Assembly (NCBI RefSeq): GCF_030272615.1
Contig: NC_081411.1
Span: forward strand, 825,590,397-825,654,396
DNA from: Cryptomeria japonica
Lineage: Eukaryota > Streptophyta > Pinopsida > Cupressales > Cupressaceae
Length of the DNA: 64,000 bases
Direction: 5' to 3'
Made by a program: the position numbers and the translations under genes. The notes beneath the pieces are model-generated. The model made no database searches. It was not told the DNA's origin and worked only from the letters and a program-made list of their open reading frames with translations. Shown here piece after piece: positions 48,501-60,584 of this stretch (positions are counted from its first letter, which is position 1; each line of letters begins with the position of its first letter).

Positions 48501-49770
48501 TCTTAAGGTGGCAAAATGGAAATCAATTGAGTTTTTAGATATTGATCAAAATGTGAAATTTGAATATGAAAAGATGTTGGGGGAGAGAGTAATAATTCTT
48601 TCTGATGCTGATGATGAGCTTATCTGGACAAGGAATATCTCTGGTAACTACACAGTTAAGGATGGCTATAATTCTCTCTTGGTTGGTAAAGATTTATCTA
48701 CTTGGACATACAAGTTGTTTTGGCATATGGCTTGCCTCCCAAAGGCTGGTGCTTTTGCTTGGTTAGCAGTGCAGGACAGGGTCCTTACAGGAATGAGGTT
48801 GGACAGGTTGGGTATTACTGCAGTATTTTCTTGTGTCTTTTGTAATAAAAATTTAGAATCCTCTGCACACTTGTTTCTTCACTGTGATTTTGCCTATGCT
48901 TGCTGGTAGCAGTTGTTTGAAAATCTTAATCTATCCTTTGTTATTGGTAAGGATCTGCTTTCCCACTTTAGAGCCTGGCCTATCCTATTTGCCTCATCTT
49001 TCTATGCATGTCTTTGGATTATTTCTCCATCTATTGTGATTTGGAATATTTGGTTAGAGAGTAATAATAGGATTTTTAAACAAACAAGTTCTTCCTTGGC
49101 TGAGGTTTTATTGAGGATTGAATTTTCCATCTCTGAAGTTGCTTTGTCTTTTATCTATAAGAATTTGGAAACCCTTACCTCTTTTTCTCATTGGGATGGT
49201 ATGGTAACTCAAGTTTGGAGAATGTTATCAGTCTTACCTTCTCATGGATCAATTTTAAATAAGACTAATGCTATAAGTAAGAGAAATTTTGCTTGCTGGA
49301 AACCTCCTTCGCAAGGGCACTTTAAATTGAATTTTGATGGTGCTTCTCATGGGAACCCTGGCCTGGCAGTTGTAGGTATGGTAATTTATGATCATAAGGT
49401 AAGATTTATTCAGGCTCGTTGTCATGTGATTGGTTTCAAGTCTAACAATTGTGCAGAATTATTTGCTTTGTCCTTTGGTTTGGATATGGCTATATCTTTG
49501 GGAATTAAGGACTTGATAATTGAGGGTGATTCTATGGTTATTATTCAAAGTGTCATAAAAAAGAAGTTGAATTGTTGGCAATTACAATATATACTTGATC
49601 ATATTTTGCAAAAAATAGATTTTTTTTATTCCTTTTTTATTTCCCACTGTTATAGGGAAGTGAATAAGATTGCAGATTTCTTGGCTAACTTAGCCATTGA
49701 TAGTGAAGCTAATATGCAGGAGGTAAGTGTGGATGAGATCCCTTCCTCAGTTTTGGAATATTTGAAGTAA
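45526..49770 (+). pseudogene. LINE ORF2: endonuclease, reverse transcriptase, RNase H
   Basis: One frame from ATG 45526 to TAA 49768-49770 (1,414 codons) with no frameshift and only five nonsense codons: TAA 45628 and TAG 45787, 46063, 46714 and 48907. Endonuclease: MRIISWNVRGLN, GGDFNAI and GSDHFPIS (about 46198). Reverse transcriptase: MNPDKALGLDGF, LDMMKAYDRVEW, RQGDPLSP and FADDTLLFG (47602). A zinc-binding region follows (CVFCNKNLESSAHLFLHC). RNase H: KLNFDGASHGNPG (49324), GDSM and the C-terminal VNKIADFLAN. This is the domain order of plant L1 elements that carry RNase H. Confidence 0.93.
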
Positions 49771-50263
49771 AGAAGGGCATAGTTGTAGTCTTCATCAACC
49801 TCCTTATTTGGTGTGGCTTTTCTTTGGTGTAGGTTCTGCTATGCTTGATCACAATGTTTATTTTGATAGGGTCTCTGATTTTGGTTTCATTTCTGCTATG
49901 TGGTATCATTCTAACCAGTGGTTTGGAGAATTGTGTTTCATAGACAGGGGTGGTTCAGACTGGTGTTTTTTGGCAGCAATGGATATGCATCCTTCGGTGA
50001 TCATACTTTAATCTTCCTTCTATATGCTTCTATTGGCAGCTTCCTTTATATCTAATGCGGCTTATGTAATTGGGATGGGTTTTTTGATGTACTATGCCAA
50101 TGGGCGTTTGGTATTGGGTAGAATAGGCTTGTGTTACTTAAGTAATACTGAAGGGTTTTCTTACTAGTTCTTTCCCTTCAGTGCTTTTTGAACCAGACAC
50201 TGTTAAAAACTTTTAAAATTTAATATAGTTTAGTGGTTCTATCCACTTTTATCAAAAAAAAAA
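49771..50263 (+). other. LINE 3' untranslated region and A tail
   Basis: About 480 bp with no frame of interest, rich in GT/TTT tracts, ending TATCAAAAAAAAAA before the target-site duplication. Confidence 0.88.
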
Positions 50264-50280
50264 AATTAATATGCAATATC

Positions 50281-51074
50281 TCAATGAAATCCTAGAGCAA
50301 AAACAGTATAATAACAATATATTCTCCAGCCTCTCTTGAATGAGAGATGAGCCTGAATTTATAGAAAATTCAGAAAGATACCAACGGCTAAGATCAAATG
50401 ATGATGAGCAGTCAAGATTTTCCAAGAGGAAGCACAATCCAGATGAATTGATGTGATTGGACGCTTTTCTCAGTTTTAAAGGAAATTGAACGAAAATTAA
50501 GATAAAATCAAGAAAAAACTGATTTATTCTCTATTTCATTCAATTTTAAGATTTAATTATTTTAATTGCTTTCTTTGAGATTATTTATCAATTTTTAATT
50601 TGTTTTTTTCAAGATTATCTCCAATTGATTTCTTTTCTCAAATTTTTAATTCTTTTTTAATCAATTAATTCCTTTTTTGATTTATTTCCATTTTTGAAGA
50701 TTTGTGCTCATAATTTCCAATTCCTCTTTCTTGATTTGTTTCCTTTTTTTAAGATTTGATGGCAAATTGATTTATTTAATTAAATTAATTCCTCTTTTTG
50801 ATGATTTAATGGAAAATTGATTTATTTAATTAAATATGCTAGGATATTTAATAAAATAAATAAGATAATTGTTTAAAATGATTTACTTGGAATGATTTAA
50901 TTAATTAAATAAATATTTAATTAATATTGGGTGATTGATTTTGCCATGTGACATTTGATGATTAAAGAATTAATTGTGTGCTCAAGAATGATTTAATTGC
51001 CTTTGGTTAGGACCTTGGTGATGTTGTCAAGATTAGGGGCTCATGGTTTAGATGACCATTTTTAAGGTATTACA
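50281..51074 (+). other. Right part of element K, AT-rich, no gene
   Basis: Repeated variants of TTTCAATTTTTTAATTGATTTCC-like T/A-rich phrases (50470-50960). No coding motif. It ends GGTATTACA at 51074. Confidence 0.55.
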
Positions 51075-52075
51075 CCTGCTATATCAAAGTTGGACACTGC
51101 ACATGCCATGTTTACCTTCCTAGGAGACATGTATGAGATTAACAACACTAGTTGAGCTCTCTCACTAAAACAACAATTGCATCATGTAAAAATGAATAAG
51201 GGTGAATCTATTACATCTTATTTCATAAGAATAACTGAGTTAAGGGATCAATTAATAACAATTGCACATACAATTGATGACAAAGAATTAACAATGTTGG
51301 CACTCAACGGACTTCCTACATCTTGGGAAGCATTTATTCAAGGGATAAGCACACGATCCAAAATTCCAAATTTTGAACAACTAAAAACCAACTGTACTCA
51401 GGAAGAGTCCAGACTAACAACCAGAGGTATTAGGCTAAATAATACTAATGGAGAGATTCAAGTACTGAACACAAATTCTCACAAGAAAGGAAAGAAAGGA
51501 AACTTCAAACAAATAAGGGGAAGAGACAACAATAAACATTCATTCAAAAGAAGAAAGGACATGTCTAAGGTACAATTCTATAGATGTGACCAATATGGAC
51601 ACCTTGTTGTGAAGTACCCAAGAAGACTCAAGAATCAAGCCTCATTAGCTGAAATCAGTAAAGACAAAGATATAGAGAAAATAATATTCTTGTCAGCCCT
51701 ATCAAATGAATTAATGACTAATAGGAATACTTGGGCCATTGACAGCGGAGCATCTCATCATATAACGGGATTCATAGAACAATTGGATGGTTTTGAAGAA
51801 AAATCAAATGAGGAAGTTACCATAGAAGATAACTCCACCTACCATGTGAAAGGAATCAAGGCCTGTATAGTTCATCTAAAATCTGGAGTTTCTCTTCAAC
51901 ATATAGGAGTACTATTTGTACCAGGCATCAAAAGAAATTTGGTTTCTATCTCAGCCCTTGAAGACAAAGGGTATTGAATCACCTTCTTGGATGGAAAATT
52001 TCTAACCTGGCCTAAGAACTCAAACATAAAGAAGGCATACACAATAGGGATTCGAGATGGATGTTTATACAAACT
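51075..52075 (+). pseudogene. Copia-J gag (second part) and protease
   Basis: Continues with AISKLDTAHAMFTFLGDMYE, one TAG (about 51153), then 51177-51977 open. It carries the UBN2-type capsid region (KMNKGESITSYFIRITELRD), a degenerate knuckle FYRCDQYGHLVVKYPRR that has lost the first and last Cys, and the protease site WAIDSGASHHITG (about 51730) with LVSISALEDKGY. A TGA at 51975 interrupts the frame, which then runs on as ITFLDGKFLTWPK. Confidence 0.87.
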
Positions 52076-53310
52076 TTGAAATGTTCAAACCCAAGCCTTA
52101 ACTCATGATGTTTCCACTACTAATGAAATATGGCATAGAAGGTTAGGACATCTTCACTTTCGTGCCCTACCTTCCATAGAAAAACTTGTTACAGGACTAC
52201 CTAAATTATATCAAGAACACAAAGGGATATACAAGGGTTGTGTTTTAGGTATGAACTCTAAGGAGACCTTTTATTGTAGTGAGAACAAATCCAAAAATAT
52301 ACTTGAACTTATTCACACTGACTTATGTGGTCCAATGACAGTACCCTCCTTAGGGGGATTTTTGTACTATGTTATTTTTGTTGATGACTACTATAGGAAA
52401 ACCTAGATTTACTTCCTAAAACTTAAAGAATCTAATTAAGTACTATCAAAATTTAAGGAATTTAAGACCTTAGTTGAAAACATGACTAAGAAAATAATTA
52501 AAACTCTAAGGTCAAATAACAGGGGAGAATATATCTCTGAAACTTTAAAGAATTTTGTAGTACAACTGAGATTAAGAGGGACTACATTGTTCCTTACAAC
52601 CCTCAACAAAATGGGGTAGTTGAAAGGAAAAATAGGACCATAGTAGAAGCAGCCAAGGCTATGATGCATGATCAAAACCTTCACACCTCATTTTGGGTTG
52701 AAGCCTCTAACACCATTGTTTACATACAAAATAGATGTCCTCATTCTATTCTTGACAATATAACTCCTAAAGAAGCATTCACAGGAGATAAGCCAAACTT
52801 GAGTCACTTAAAAATATTTGGTTGTCCAGTCTACATCCACATTCCCAAGGAGAAAAGATCCAAACTAGAGTCATCAAGAAAAGAAAGGGATATTTTTTGG
52901 TTATAGTAAAACATCCAAATCCTACAGGATATATGTTCCCGGTCATAATATAATTGAGCTTAGCAGAGATGTAACTTTTGAAGAAGACATTGCATTCAAA
53001 ATTTCTAAAAACACTAATGAAGAAAATGATGAGTCTTCTCAAGAAATGACTGAGGATCTTGGCACTGAGATTCAAAGGGAGATACTTGTACAAGATAATG
53101 AACCTATGAATTCTACTTCAAGACCTCTTGAACCTGCTACTAATAGAAAAAGACCACTTTGGGAAAGGAAAACAATTGAAGAAGCAAAGATCTATGTTGC
53201 ACCCAAGGGGACATTTAGAGAAAGCAAGAAACCAAGAGGTTATTTAAACTATGTTTCTCTAATGAGTGAACTCATTAAATTTGAACCTTCAAATGTTGAA
53301 AAGCCTTAAA
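52076..53310 (+). pseudogene. Copia-J integrase
   Basis: Zinc-binding region (WHRRLGHLHF, CKGCVLGMNSK) and core (LIHTDLCGPMTVPSLGGF, VDDYYRKT). The second catalytic Asp, normally in LRSDNGGE, reads LRSNNRGE. PQQNGVVERKNR carries the Glu. The C-terminal part includes SFWVEASNTIVYIQNRCPH and LKIFGCPVYIHIPKEKRSKLE. Several frameshifts and stops (about 52405, 52437, 52560, 52905). An acidic linker ends near 53309. Confidence 0.87.
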
Positions 53311-54930
53311 AAATCAAGTTTGGAAGGATGTCATGATCGAAGAGCACCAATCCATTCTAAAGAATGATGTCTGGGATATTGTGCCTAGACCTAAAGGAAA
53401 TTTAGTCATTCCATCCTGATGGCTATTTAAAATCAAACATGCAGTAGATGGAAGTATTGAAAAATATAAAGCTAGATTTGTTGCTAGAGGGTTCTCTCAA
53501 AAGGTCAGAATTGATTATGAAGAAATATTTGCCCCAGTCGCTCGGTACACTTCAGTAAGGACCATAATTTCTATTGTCAGCTCAAAAGGATGGAAAATAC
53601 ACCAGATGGATGTAAAGACTGCATTTCTGAATGGTATCATAGAAGAATAAGTATACCTAGAGCAACCTGAAGGTTTCACTATTCATAATAGTACTTCTCA
53701 TGTTTGCAAATTGAAGAAGGCTCTCTATGGGCTCAAACAAACCCCTAGATCCTGGTATGAGAGAATAGATAGTTACCTCATCAAGTTAGGATTCTCCAAG
53801 AATGAAGTAGATCCTAACCTCTACTTCAAAGTAACAAATGGTAACATGTTAATTCTTGTTCTTTATGTTGATGATTTATTAATCACAGGTGAAGATCATC
53901 TCATCATAAAATTCAAACAAGATCTGGCTTCTGAATTTGATATGAAAGACTTAAGTGTCCTGCATTACTTTCTAGGACTAGAAGTATGGCAAGAAGACAA
54001 TTATATCATTCTAAATCAAGGTAAATACACTATTGATATTCTAAATAGATTTGGAATGATGGAAAACAAACCTATGTCTACACCCATGGAAATGAATCTA
54101 CATAAACTAAAAGATGCAGCCTCTGAGTAAGAATTAGTCAATCCTACTCTCTATCGACAAATAATTGGATCATTGATGTACTTGGTAAATACCAGGCCAG
54201 ACATGTGTTATGAAACAAACACTCTTAGTCAATTCATGTGTGAACCCAGGAAAATATACCTTGTAGCAGCAAAACACATCATGAGGTATCTATGTGGAAC
54301 TATTGGACTGGGACTAAAATATGATAATGTAGAGATATGTCTACACGGATATTCTGACTCGGATTGGGCTAGTAGTGTTGTTGATCATAAAAGTACTTTA
54401 GGATGTTGTTTTAGCTTGGGATCTGCCATGATATCCTGGTTCAATAGAAAGCAATCTTCAGTTGCATAGAGCTCCACGGAAGCTAAGTACATTGTAGCAT
54501 CAATGAAAGCTCGAGAAGCAGTATGGTTGAGGAAACTACTGGTAGGATTGTTTGGATAATCCATGAACCCCACTATTATACACTATGATAATCAAAGCTA
54601 CATTAATCTTTCTATGAATCTGGTATTTCATAACAGATCAAAACATATTGAGATCCCCTACCATTACATCAGGGATATGGTGGAAAGAAATGTCATACAA
54701 TTGAAATATATCAACACGGATGAACAAACTGCAGACATCTTAACCAAGCCCCTCTCCAAATTAATAGTGAATCACTTCAGAGGTAAACTTGGTATGGTAA
54801 GAATGCAATTATATTTTCTAAGGTTGAGTCTCAATAATGTTTTAATGTTAAAATATATCTATGTTATTTTATCATGTGAGTTACTACATGATTCTGTAGA
54901 GACATCGTGGAAGGTGACGATCTTATAAAT
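53311..54930 (+). pseudogene. Copia-J reverse transcriptase and RNase H
   Basis: Reverse transcriptase: KYKARFVARGFSQKVRIDYE, FAPVARYTS and HQMDVKTAFLNG with motif A intact. Then a TAA at 53647, [19 protein letters not shown] and LYVDDLLITGEDH (53865). RNase H: LHGYSDSDWASSVVDHKSTLG, a TAG near 54467, EAKYIVASMK, YDNQSYINLS and EQTADILTKPLSK. Five or more stops, few frameshifts. Confidence 0.9.
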
Positions 54931-55333
54931 AGTTTAACCTGTTGTCATGATGGATATTATATGAATAATATCTATGGAGATCATGATAGTGTACATATCT
55001 TATGTAACTGAGTTACTAAGATATGACATGATGGATACTATGAGATTTAGTATCAATGGAGACATCATGTGCAGATATCATCCTTAGTAGGCATCATGAG
55101 ACTTGATGCCAATGCACATATCAAGGAAGATATAAGTTTGGTGAATATCCTATGGTTGATATTCTTGAATGTACCATACCTTGATGATATCATAAGGTAA
55201 CATTTAAATGATGAATAGATATTGCTATCCTTTTTTATTTTTACGTTATCATATTAAGATGACTATTTCCTCTCTCATAACTTGAGAATACAGTATATTG
55301 ATCATACCACAATCCTCCCTAGCTAAGAGGGAG
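54931..55333 (+). other. Copia-J 3' non-coding region and polypurine tract
   Basis: About 400 bp with repeated GATGGATATTAT / ATGATGGATACTATG-like phrases (54945-55200), then CTAAGAGGGAG (55323-55333), the polypurine tract. Confidence 0.8.
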
Positions 55334-55897
55334 TGTTAATGTTGTAGCTTCGGTCATATTAAATTGATCAAGAAACAACTGTCTAATCAGTATATGAAGA
55401 TCATTACGTTATAAGTGATTTATGCTAATTGAATAAAATAAATTAACTATGCTCTAAAACCTTCATTAACCTGATAATCATTATCAATTTGAGAAATCAA
55501 TATTAACCACAGTGATAAATCAAACATTGATCATGCATTGTTATCATTGTTATATTATAATCGAACGGACATGTCTCATGTAGAGGCATGCCTCTACATG
55601 GACTTATTCCACATAGAGACATGTCCCTACATGGAGTTGCCTCTTCGTCCGCATATTTATATCCTTTTCAGTCTACATTTGGAAAACACATAACGTACAT
55701 AAAACCAGTGCCACTACAAGTGTAGCCATCTCACTATTACAAGTTTTACGATCCTTCATTATTTTAAATCACATTCTTACAAGCATACAAATCGAACTTA
55801 CCTATTCACAATAGTAGTAAATTTGAATCAGTATTGAATCAAGGAGTGCGTACATCAAAGAAGAAAGGTATTATAATCTGATCTCATTTCCTTAACA
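55334..55897 (+). repeat. 3' LTR of Copia-J
   Basis: 564 bp, TGTTAATGTTGTAGCTTCGG...TTCCTTAACA, homologous to 41595-42173. Confidence 0.93.
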
Positions 55898-55981
55898 CCA
55901 TTGGGGGAGACTTGTTTGGCATTTCTTGGTACTTGTATGTTTTTCACATCTAGTATTGCCATTAATGCCAAAGGGGGAGAT
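55898..55981 (+). other. Copia-D 3' internal region, second part, with polypurine tract
   Basis: Resumes after Copia-J with ccattGGGGGAGAC. It ends TTAATGCCAAAGGGGGAGAT, the polypurine tract next to the 3' LTR. Confidence 0.85.
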
Positions 55982-57204
55982 TGTTGGCCATTTTGGAGGA
56001 ATTGATTATGTGTTGCATTGATGTTTTGTCATTGATGTCAACACTAGTTGTTTTGGCTACTTTACCGGTATCCTTCTGGTCCCGGTAGGTTGTTTGGTTT
56101 TTGGTTGGATTGCATCATGTTGATCTAGCATGCTCCAATATGTTTGGTTTATGGAATTGGCTTATTCATGCTACTCAAATTCATGTTCAATCAGTTAGTT
56201 TTTGATCTCATGATCAGATGCTATCCTACTTGCTAGCTATCTTGGTTTGTTATTCTGGTGAGGGTTTCACCGACAGAGCTTTGATGAAGATCTTTGATGA
56301 TATGCATAAGTGGTGTTGGTATGGCTTCTAGTGGAGATTCAGGATGTTGATGGTGATCGTGTTCAAGACTTGGTTGAAAGGGATTATTGCTTTAGCGTGT
56401 GGACCTAAATTGGGTCCCGATTTATCTAGGTTATGGACCAGCTTAATGTAACATGTGGATTGGACCTCTCGATGTGTTTTTGGGACATCTCATGAGTTGG
56501 ATATTATCTGTTTGGTATCAGGCCGACATGTCTTGTAATTATGTAATTATATTATTGTCTGGTGGCCGACCTTATTATTTATGGTCAAGAATTTGTATAT
56601 ATATGATTTAAGATCTCATTGTAGATCATGTGTGAGGATGCAATGAGCGATTAAAGTAATATTCATTCAGGTCGAGGATTTGGTTGATCATTGGTGATTG
56701 AGTTGGGTTTATGTAAGAGGATTTATTCCTCTGGTATTGAGCTTAAGAGGAACTATACTCAAGCATAGGAGATGCTATCTTTGCAGTTCATTCTTTCCTC
56801 CGGATTGTAGTCTGGATTTCTATGTAGTCAGTGAGACTCCTTTTGTGATGAGAAGTGTGCTCTAGGTTTCTGGGATTCTTGCAAGTGCAGGCCCCTCAAT
56901 TGTATTCACATACTTACTATAGAAGTATTATATGACTATGGGTAGGCTTCTCACCATGGTTTTTCCCTTTACCGGGTTTTCCACATACAAATCTTGGTGT
57001 CATGTGGATGGTATTTATTCTCTGATTATTGTTTATGCTTAATTGGTTTATTTTCTATTTCGGTATTTGTTTTATGCATTCTAGTATTGATCTTTTGGGT
57101 TCCAATATTAAAATTTTAATTGCTTAAGGTTCCAGTAATCTGAGACAACTGATTCACCCCCCACCCCGTCTCAGTTGTCTTCTAGTTATTTGAATTGTCT
57201 AACA
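55982..57204 (+). repeat. 3' LTR of Copia-D
   Basis: 1,223 bp, TGTTGGCCATTTTGGAGG...GAATTGTCTAACA, homologous to 12066-13255 with scattered substitutions and a ~30-bp extra segment near 57105. Confidence 0.93.
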
Positions 57205-58035
57205 CTTGTTCTACTTCTTCATATTTATCTTCTACCGATTTAGAAGTATCCTCCACACTATTCTTCTTAGCATCATTCTGAATTTTCGGTTCAATGATCA
57301 CTATCTTTTGTTCATCTACTGCATCAGACTTGTTGGTATCATCAAATTTATCAGAATACTCATCAACTTTACTCTTAGGATCAAATTTACCTGTATACTC
57401 ATCTCTCTTTATGTAACACCTACTACCAAAGACTTTGAAATAACTGGCATTAGGAGTATGACCATACCATAATTCATAAGGAGTCTTATCATTACCTTTA
57501 TTAACCAATACCTAGTTCATTGTATATATTACAGTGCTAACAGCTTCTCTCTAAAATATTTTAGGTACATCTCCTTCTATCAAAATTGTTCTTGATGCTT
57601 CAACTATGGTTTGGTTCCTCCTTTCTGCAATCCCATTCTATTGTGGTGTCCTTGGTGCAGATAGTTGTCTCTTGATTCCATTATCATCATAGTATTTCAT
57701 AAATTTAGCTGATGTGAATTCTCCACTCTGGTCAGATCTTAGACACTTTAGATTCTTACCAATTTCTTTCTCCACTAAGGCTTTGAATGCCTTAGACTTG
57801 TTGAAATATTCAGGCTTCTTCAAAAATGTAACCCACATCATTCTTGAATAATCATCAGTAAATATCATGAAATACTTGTCACCTTGAAAACTCCTAGTCC
57901 TCATAGGACCACATAAATCAGTGTCCACCAAATCTAAAATATTCTAAAAAAAAATGATTTTCTCTTAAAAGAGGAAGTAGTCATCTTACCCAACTAACAT
58001 TCTTTATAAATCACATTGTCTGGTTTAACTAGTTG
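57205..58035 (-). pseudogene. Copia-C integrase
   Basis: Continues Copia-C upstream of the Copia-D insertion. The core reads TDLCGPMRTRSFQGDKYFM, TDDYSRMMWV, CLRSDQSGEFTSAKF and ends RTPQ before a stop. The C-terminal part (57508-57182) has YELWYGHTPNASYFKVFGSR, followed by an acidic linker. The frame crosses the Copia-D insertion into the QIIGDKNAR lead-in of 12065-11936. Confidence 0.88.
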
Positions 58036-58845
58036 TGGAATACCTCTAATTCTAACAATATTTGACTTCCTAACCTTAATTACATTATCAAAATTCACAT
58101 GACAAAATCTTTTATGTCATAACCATCTGTCTTCAACTTTTGCAAGCAAACAACTATTAACATCAGTATTCAGATGGAATAAGTTACCTTTTGTCTCTTT
58201 ACTGATAGCAATCAGTTCTCCTTTGCTTCCTAATATCCTACACACTCCATTCTTGAACTCAAGGTGATAACCTTTATCATTTAGCTGACCAACACTCAAC
58301 AAGTTATGATTTAATCCTTCAGCCCAACATACATCATCAGCATTACTTTTACCATTTAAATAAATTGAACTTTTACCTTTTACCAAGCATGGTGAATTAT
58401 TTCCAAATCTCACTACTCCATCAAATTCTTCAAGTGAGATGAACTTGTTCTTGTCACTAGTCATGTGATGTGAGCAACCACTATCAATGACCCACTCATC
58501 ACTGCTATCAATATGAGATGCCAAAGATTTCTTGTCAGAAGGATCTTCCTTAACTGCTACAAAAACAATCTCCTCATTGTCTTCATCCTCAGATTCCTCG
58601 TCAGTAACACCTTCATTAACTGCAACATAACATTGTTTCTTTCCTTTTCCTTTAAATTTTCTGAACTTTTCCTTCTGGTCAAAGTTACAGTAATTAGCAG
58701 CAATATGTCTTATTTTGTTACAAGAGAAGCATTTAAGAGGAAGCTTGTCTAGGTACTTACCGATGCCTCTAGGAAGTCTCTTTTCCAGTAAAGCTTCAAA
58801 TTTCATCAAGTTAATTTCATCATACATTCCTTCTGATAAACTCAA
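58036..58845 (-). pseudogene. Copia-C gag (C-terminal part) and protease
   Basis: Runs from 58845 (SSLSLSEGMYDEINLMKFEA) through LEKRLPRGIGKYLDKLPLKC and a degenerate knuckle CFSCNKIRHIAANY. The protease site is WVIDSGCSHHMTSDKNKF, then GLNHNLLSVGQLNDKGYHLE. The upstream gag is absent because element H inserted at 58846; apparent codons above 58845 belong to the LTR of H. The remainder lies beyond the window. Confidence 0.87.
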
Positions 58846-60394
58846 TGATGAACAATAAGTACCAAACCGGTACTGAGAGGGGGGGTGAATCAATACAGTC
58901 ACAAAAACTTTTCTCAAACCAGTTTGACTACAAACACTGTAAATGTCTGACAGACAGTAACACCGGTCTGAAACAGAGTGCAACCGGTAAAGCTAAGGAT
59001 AATTGTGACAATCATTAACCAGTTGATCACTTAGCTTTCCACTCAACTTAATACTACACTTTCATTTCACCCTAATGCGTAAGTAGGTAATCTATCATCA
59101 GAAATATAATAATAGTTAGCTCAGCATGTTTAACCTTCAGACACAAATCACTTAAATAATCACACGAAAAATACTATACATGACACGCAGATTTTTCACA
59201 TGGAAACCCAACTGGGAAAAACCATGGTGGGGATGAATACCCACAAGCTGCTTTTGAAATCTTTAGAAGTTCACTCTATTAGGAGCCTAATCTGGTTAAA
59301 GACTGTTACAATAGGTTCTGCTAGGAACCGATCATGTTAGGGATCACTCGATTAAGGGATGGCTAAATACCCAGTTAAGGGTTAAACCCTGTTAGAGGTT
59401 ACCTTGTTAGAGGATTTCAAGAACTCAATTAGTTTGAGTCACCCTGTTAAAGGATTTACAGCAAGCTGATTAAAGCTACCCGGTTAAGGGATTTTCCAAC
59501 TGTTGAAGTGGTTAAAGATCAACAAGTATTACAATGATCTGATAATAGCACTCAATGCTTAATGCAGATCTGCTTAAGCTCCTTCCTTCTACACACACAC
59601 AATGCAGGAATCAAACCTCTTATCTCATCTGCTCTGGCAAGAATCACGTATCTTTTCACTTAGATACACACACACCATTTTCCAACAACCTCAAAAATAA
59701 ACACAACATCGACCTTATAGGAAACAGATAGGTCGGTGTCATAAACCCTAAACCCTAAACATTTAGGTTAAGCAATTCAAACGGTTCAATCCTGGCCATT
59801 GAACACTTTGCATTTGAATACAAAAGTCTTGAACATATCTCAAGATATTCTCCATCATTCATTCTTCATCGGTTTCATGGTAGCTTGTAACCCATCACAC
59901 ATTCTCCACCATTTATAGGAACTTCGCACATTCCCGAGGTAGATAGGATCAATCTCCTTCATGCAAGATCCTTCACGCACTCAAGCTGACATGGCAACAT
60001 GATTGGATCTTCATTACAATGCTAACTCATCACACAATGTCATTGGTTGAGTCACACAAGCTTGGAATACTTCAACCGGAAACCCTTAAGCTAAGATTAC
60101 CAACCAGTAGTCATATCATGTTCAGTCCTCATAGAGAACATTCCATATGTCAGTTCACATTTCATCATATCGATTCTCTTGGACAAACATACCACTTCAC
60201 CTATTGCTCAATATACCAATTTATATCATTATACTAGTTCACGTTGCCAACTATTTGGCTTCAATATACCTATTCACTTCTTTGCACATATACCGGTTCG
60301 CATTTCAGCATATTGCTGGTTCACTCTTCAATCATATTGACATCAATAACAACATAATATCATCATGTCAACATACTCAGCACAAATGCCAACA
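58846..60394 (-). repeat. 3' LTR of element H (about 1.55 kb)
   Basis: Starts TGTTGGCATTTGTGCTGAG at 60394 and ends TACTTATTGTTCATCA at 58846, like solo LTR S. It contains many ACCGGT/ACCAGT motifs, the CTAACaaGGT-type array (59270-59490), the GGTTTTTCCCAGTTGGG box (59208-59224) and a C run. Confidence 0.87.
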
Positions 60395-60584
60395 ATCTCC
60401 CCCTTTGGCATTGATGGCAATATACAAAGATCTCGCTTTCTACATCACATCTTCTACCCCTTTGACAACAATGCCAAAGTGGAGGCACAAGTTTTACTAT
60501 TCCACTATGCTGCTCCCCCTGAGGAGTAGCATCCTTCAACACATCAATCCAGAAAAATTTGGACACCGTAATAACTGACTGATG

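Larger units (their letters stand above)
42791..50263 (+). mobile_element. L1-type plant LINE, full length or nearly so
   Basis: Flanked by a 17-bp target-site duplication, AATTAATATGCAATATC (42774-42790 and 50264-50280), and ending in an A run (50254-50263). It contains a 5' leader (42791-43540), ORF1, ORF2 with endonuclease, reverse transcriptase, zinc region and RNase H, and a 3' untranslated region. About 7.5 kb in total. Confidence 0.95.
42483..51074 (+). repeat. Element K: putative ~1.1 kb solo LTR in Copia-J gag, split by a LINE
   Basis: Gag coding is continuous across it. The 5-bp duplication is cctgc (42478-42482 and 51075-51079). The insert starts TGTGTGTGAAAAG and ends AAGGTATTACA, giving TG...CA ends. 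Without the LINE it is 42483-42790 plus 50281-51074, about 1.1 kb of AT-rich non-coding DNA. No primer-binding site or second LTR is seen, so solo LTR is the best reading. A different transposon type is possible. Confidence 0.65.
41595..55897 (+). mobile_element. Copia-J: Ty1/copia retrotransposon of a different lineage
   Basis: LTRs 41595-42173 and 55334-55897 are flanked by a perfect 5-bp duplication ccatt (41590-41594, 55898-55902). The primer-binding site TGGTATCAGAGCC starts at 42174 and the polypurine tract CTAAGAGGGAG ends at 55333. Gag is split by solo LTR K, which holds a LINE. Integrase, reverse transcriptase and RNase H follow. Its short LTRs and gag sequence set it apart from families A-D. 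Confidence 0.92.

Noticed and set aside
58846-58983. N-terminal extension of Copia-C gag (codons above 58845)
   Set aside because: Those codons fall inside the H LTR, so they are a chance fusion of reading frames.
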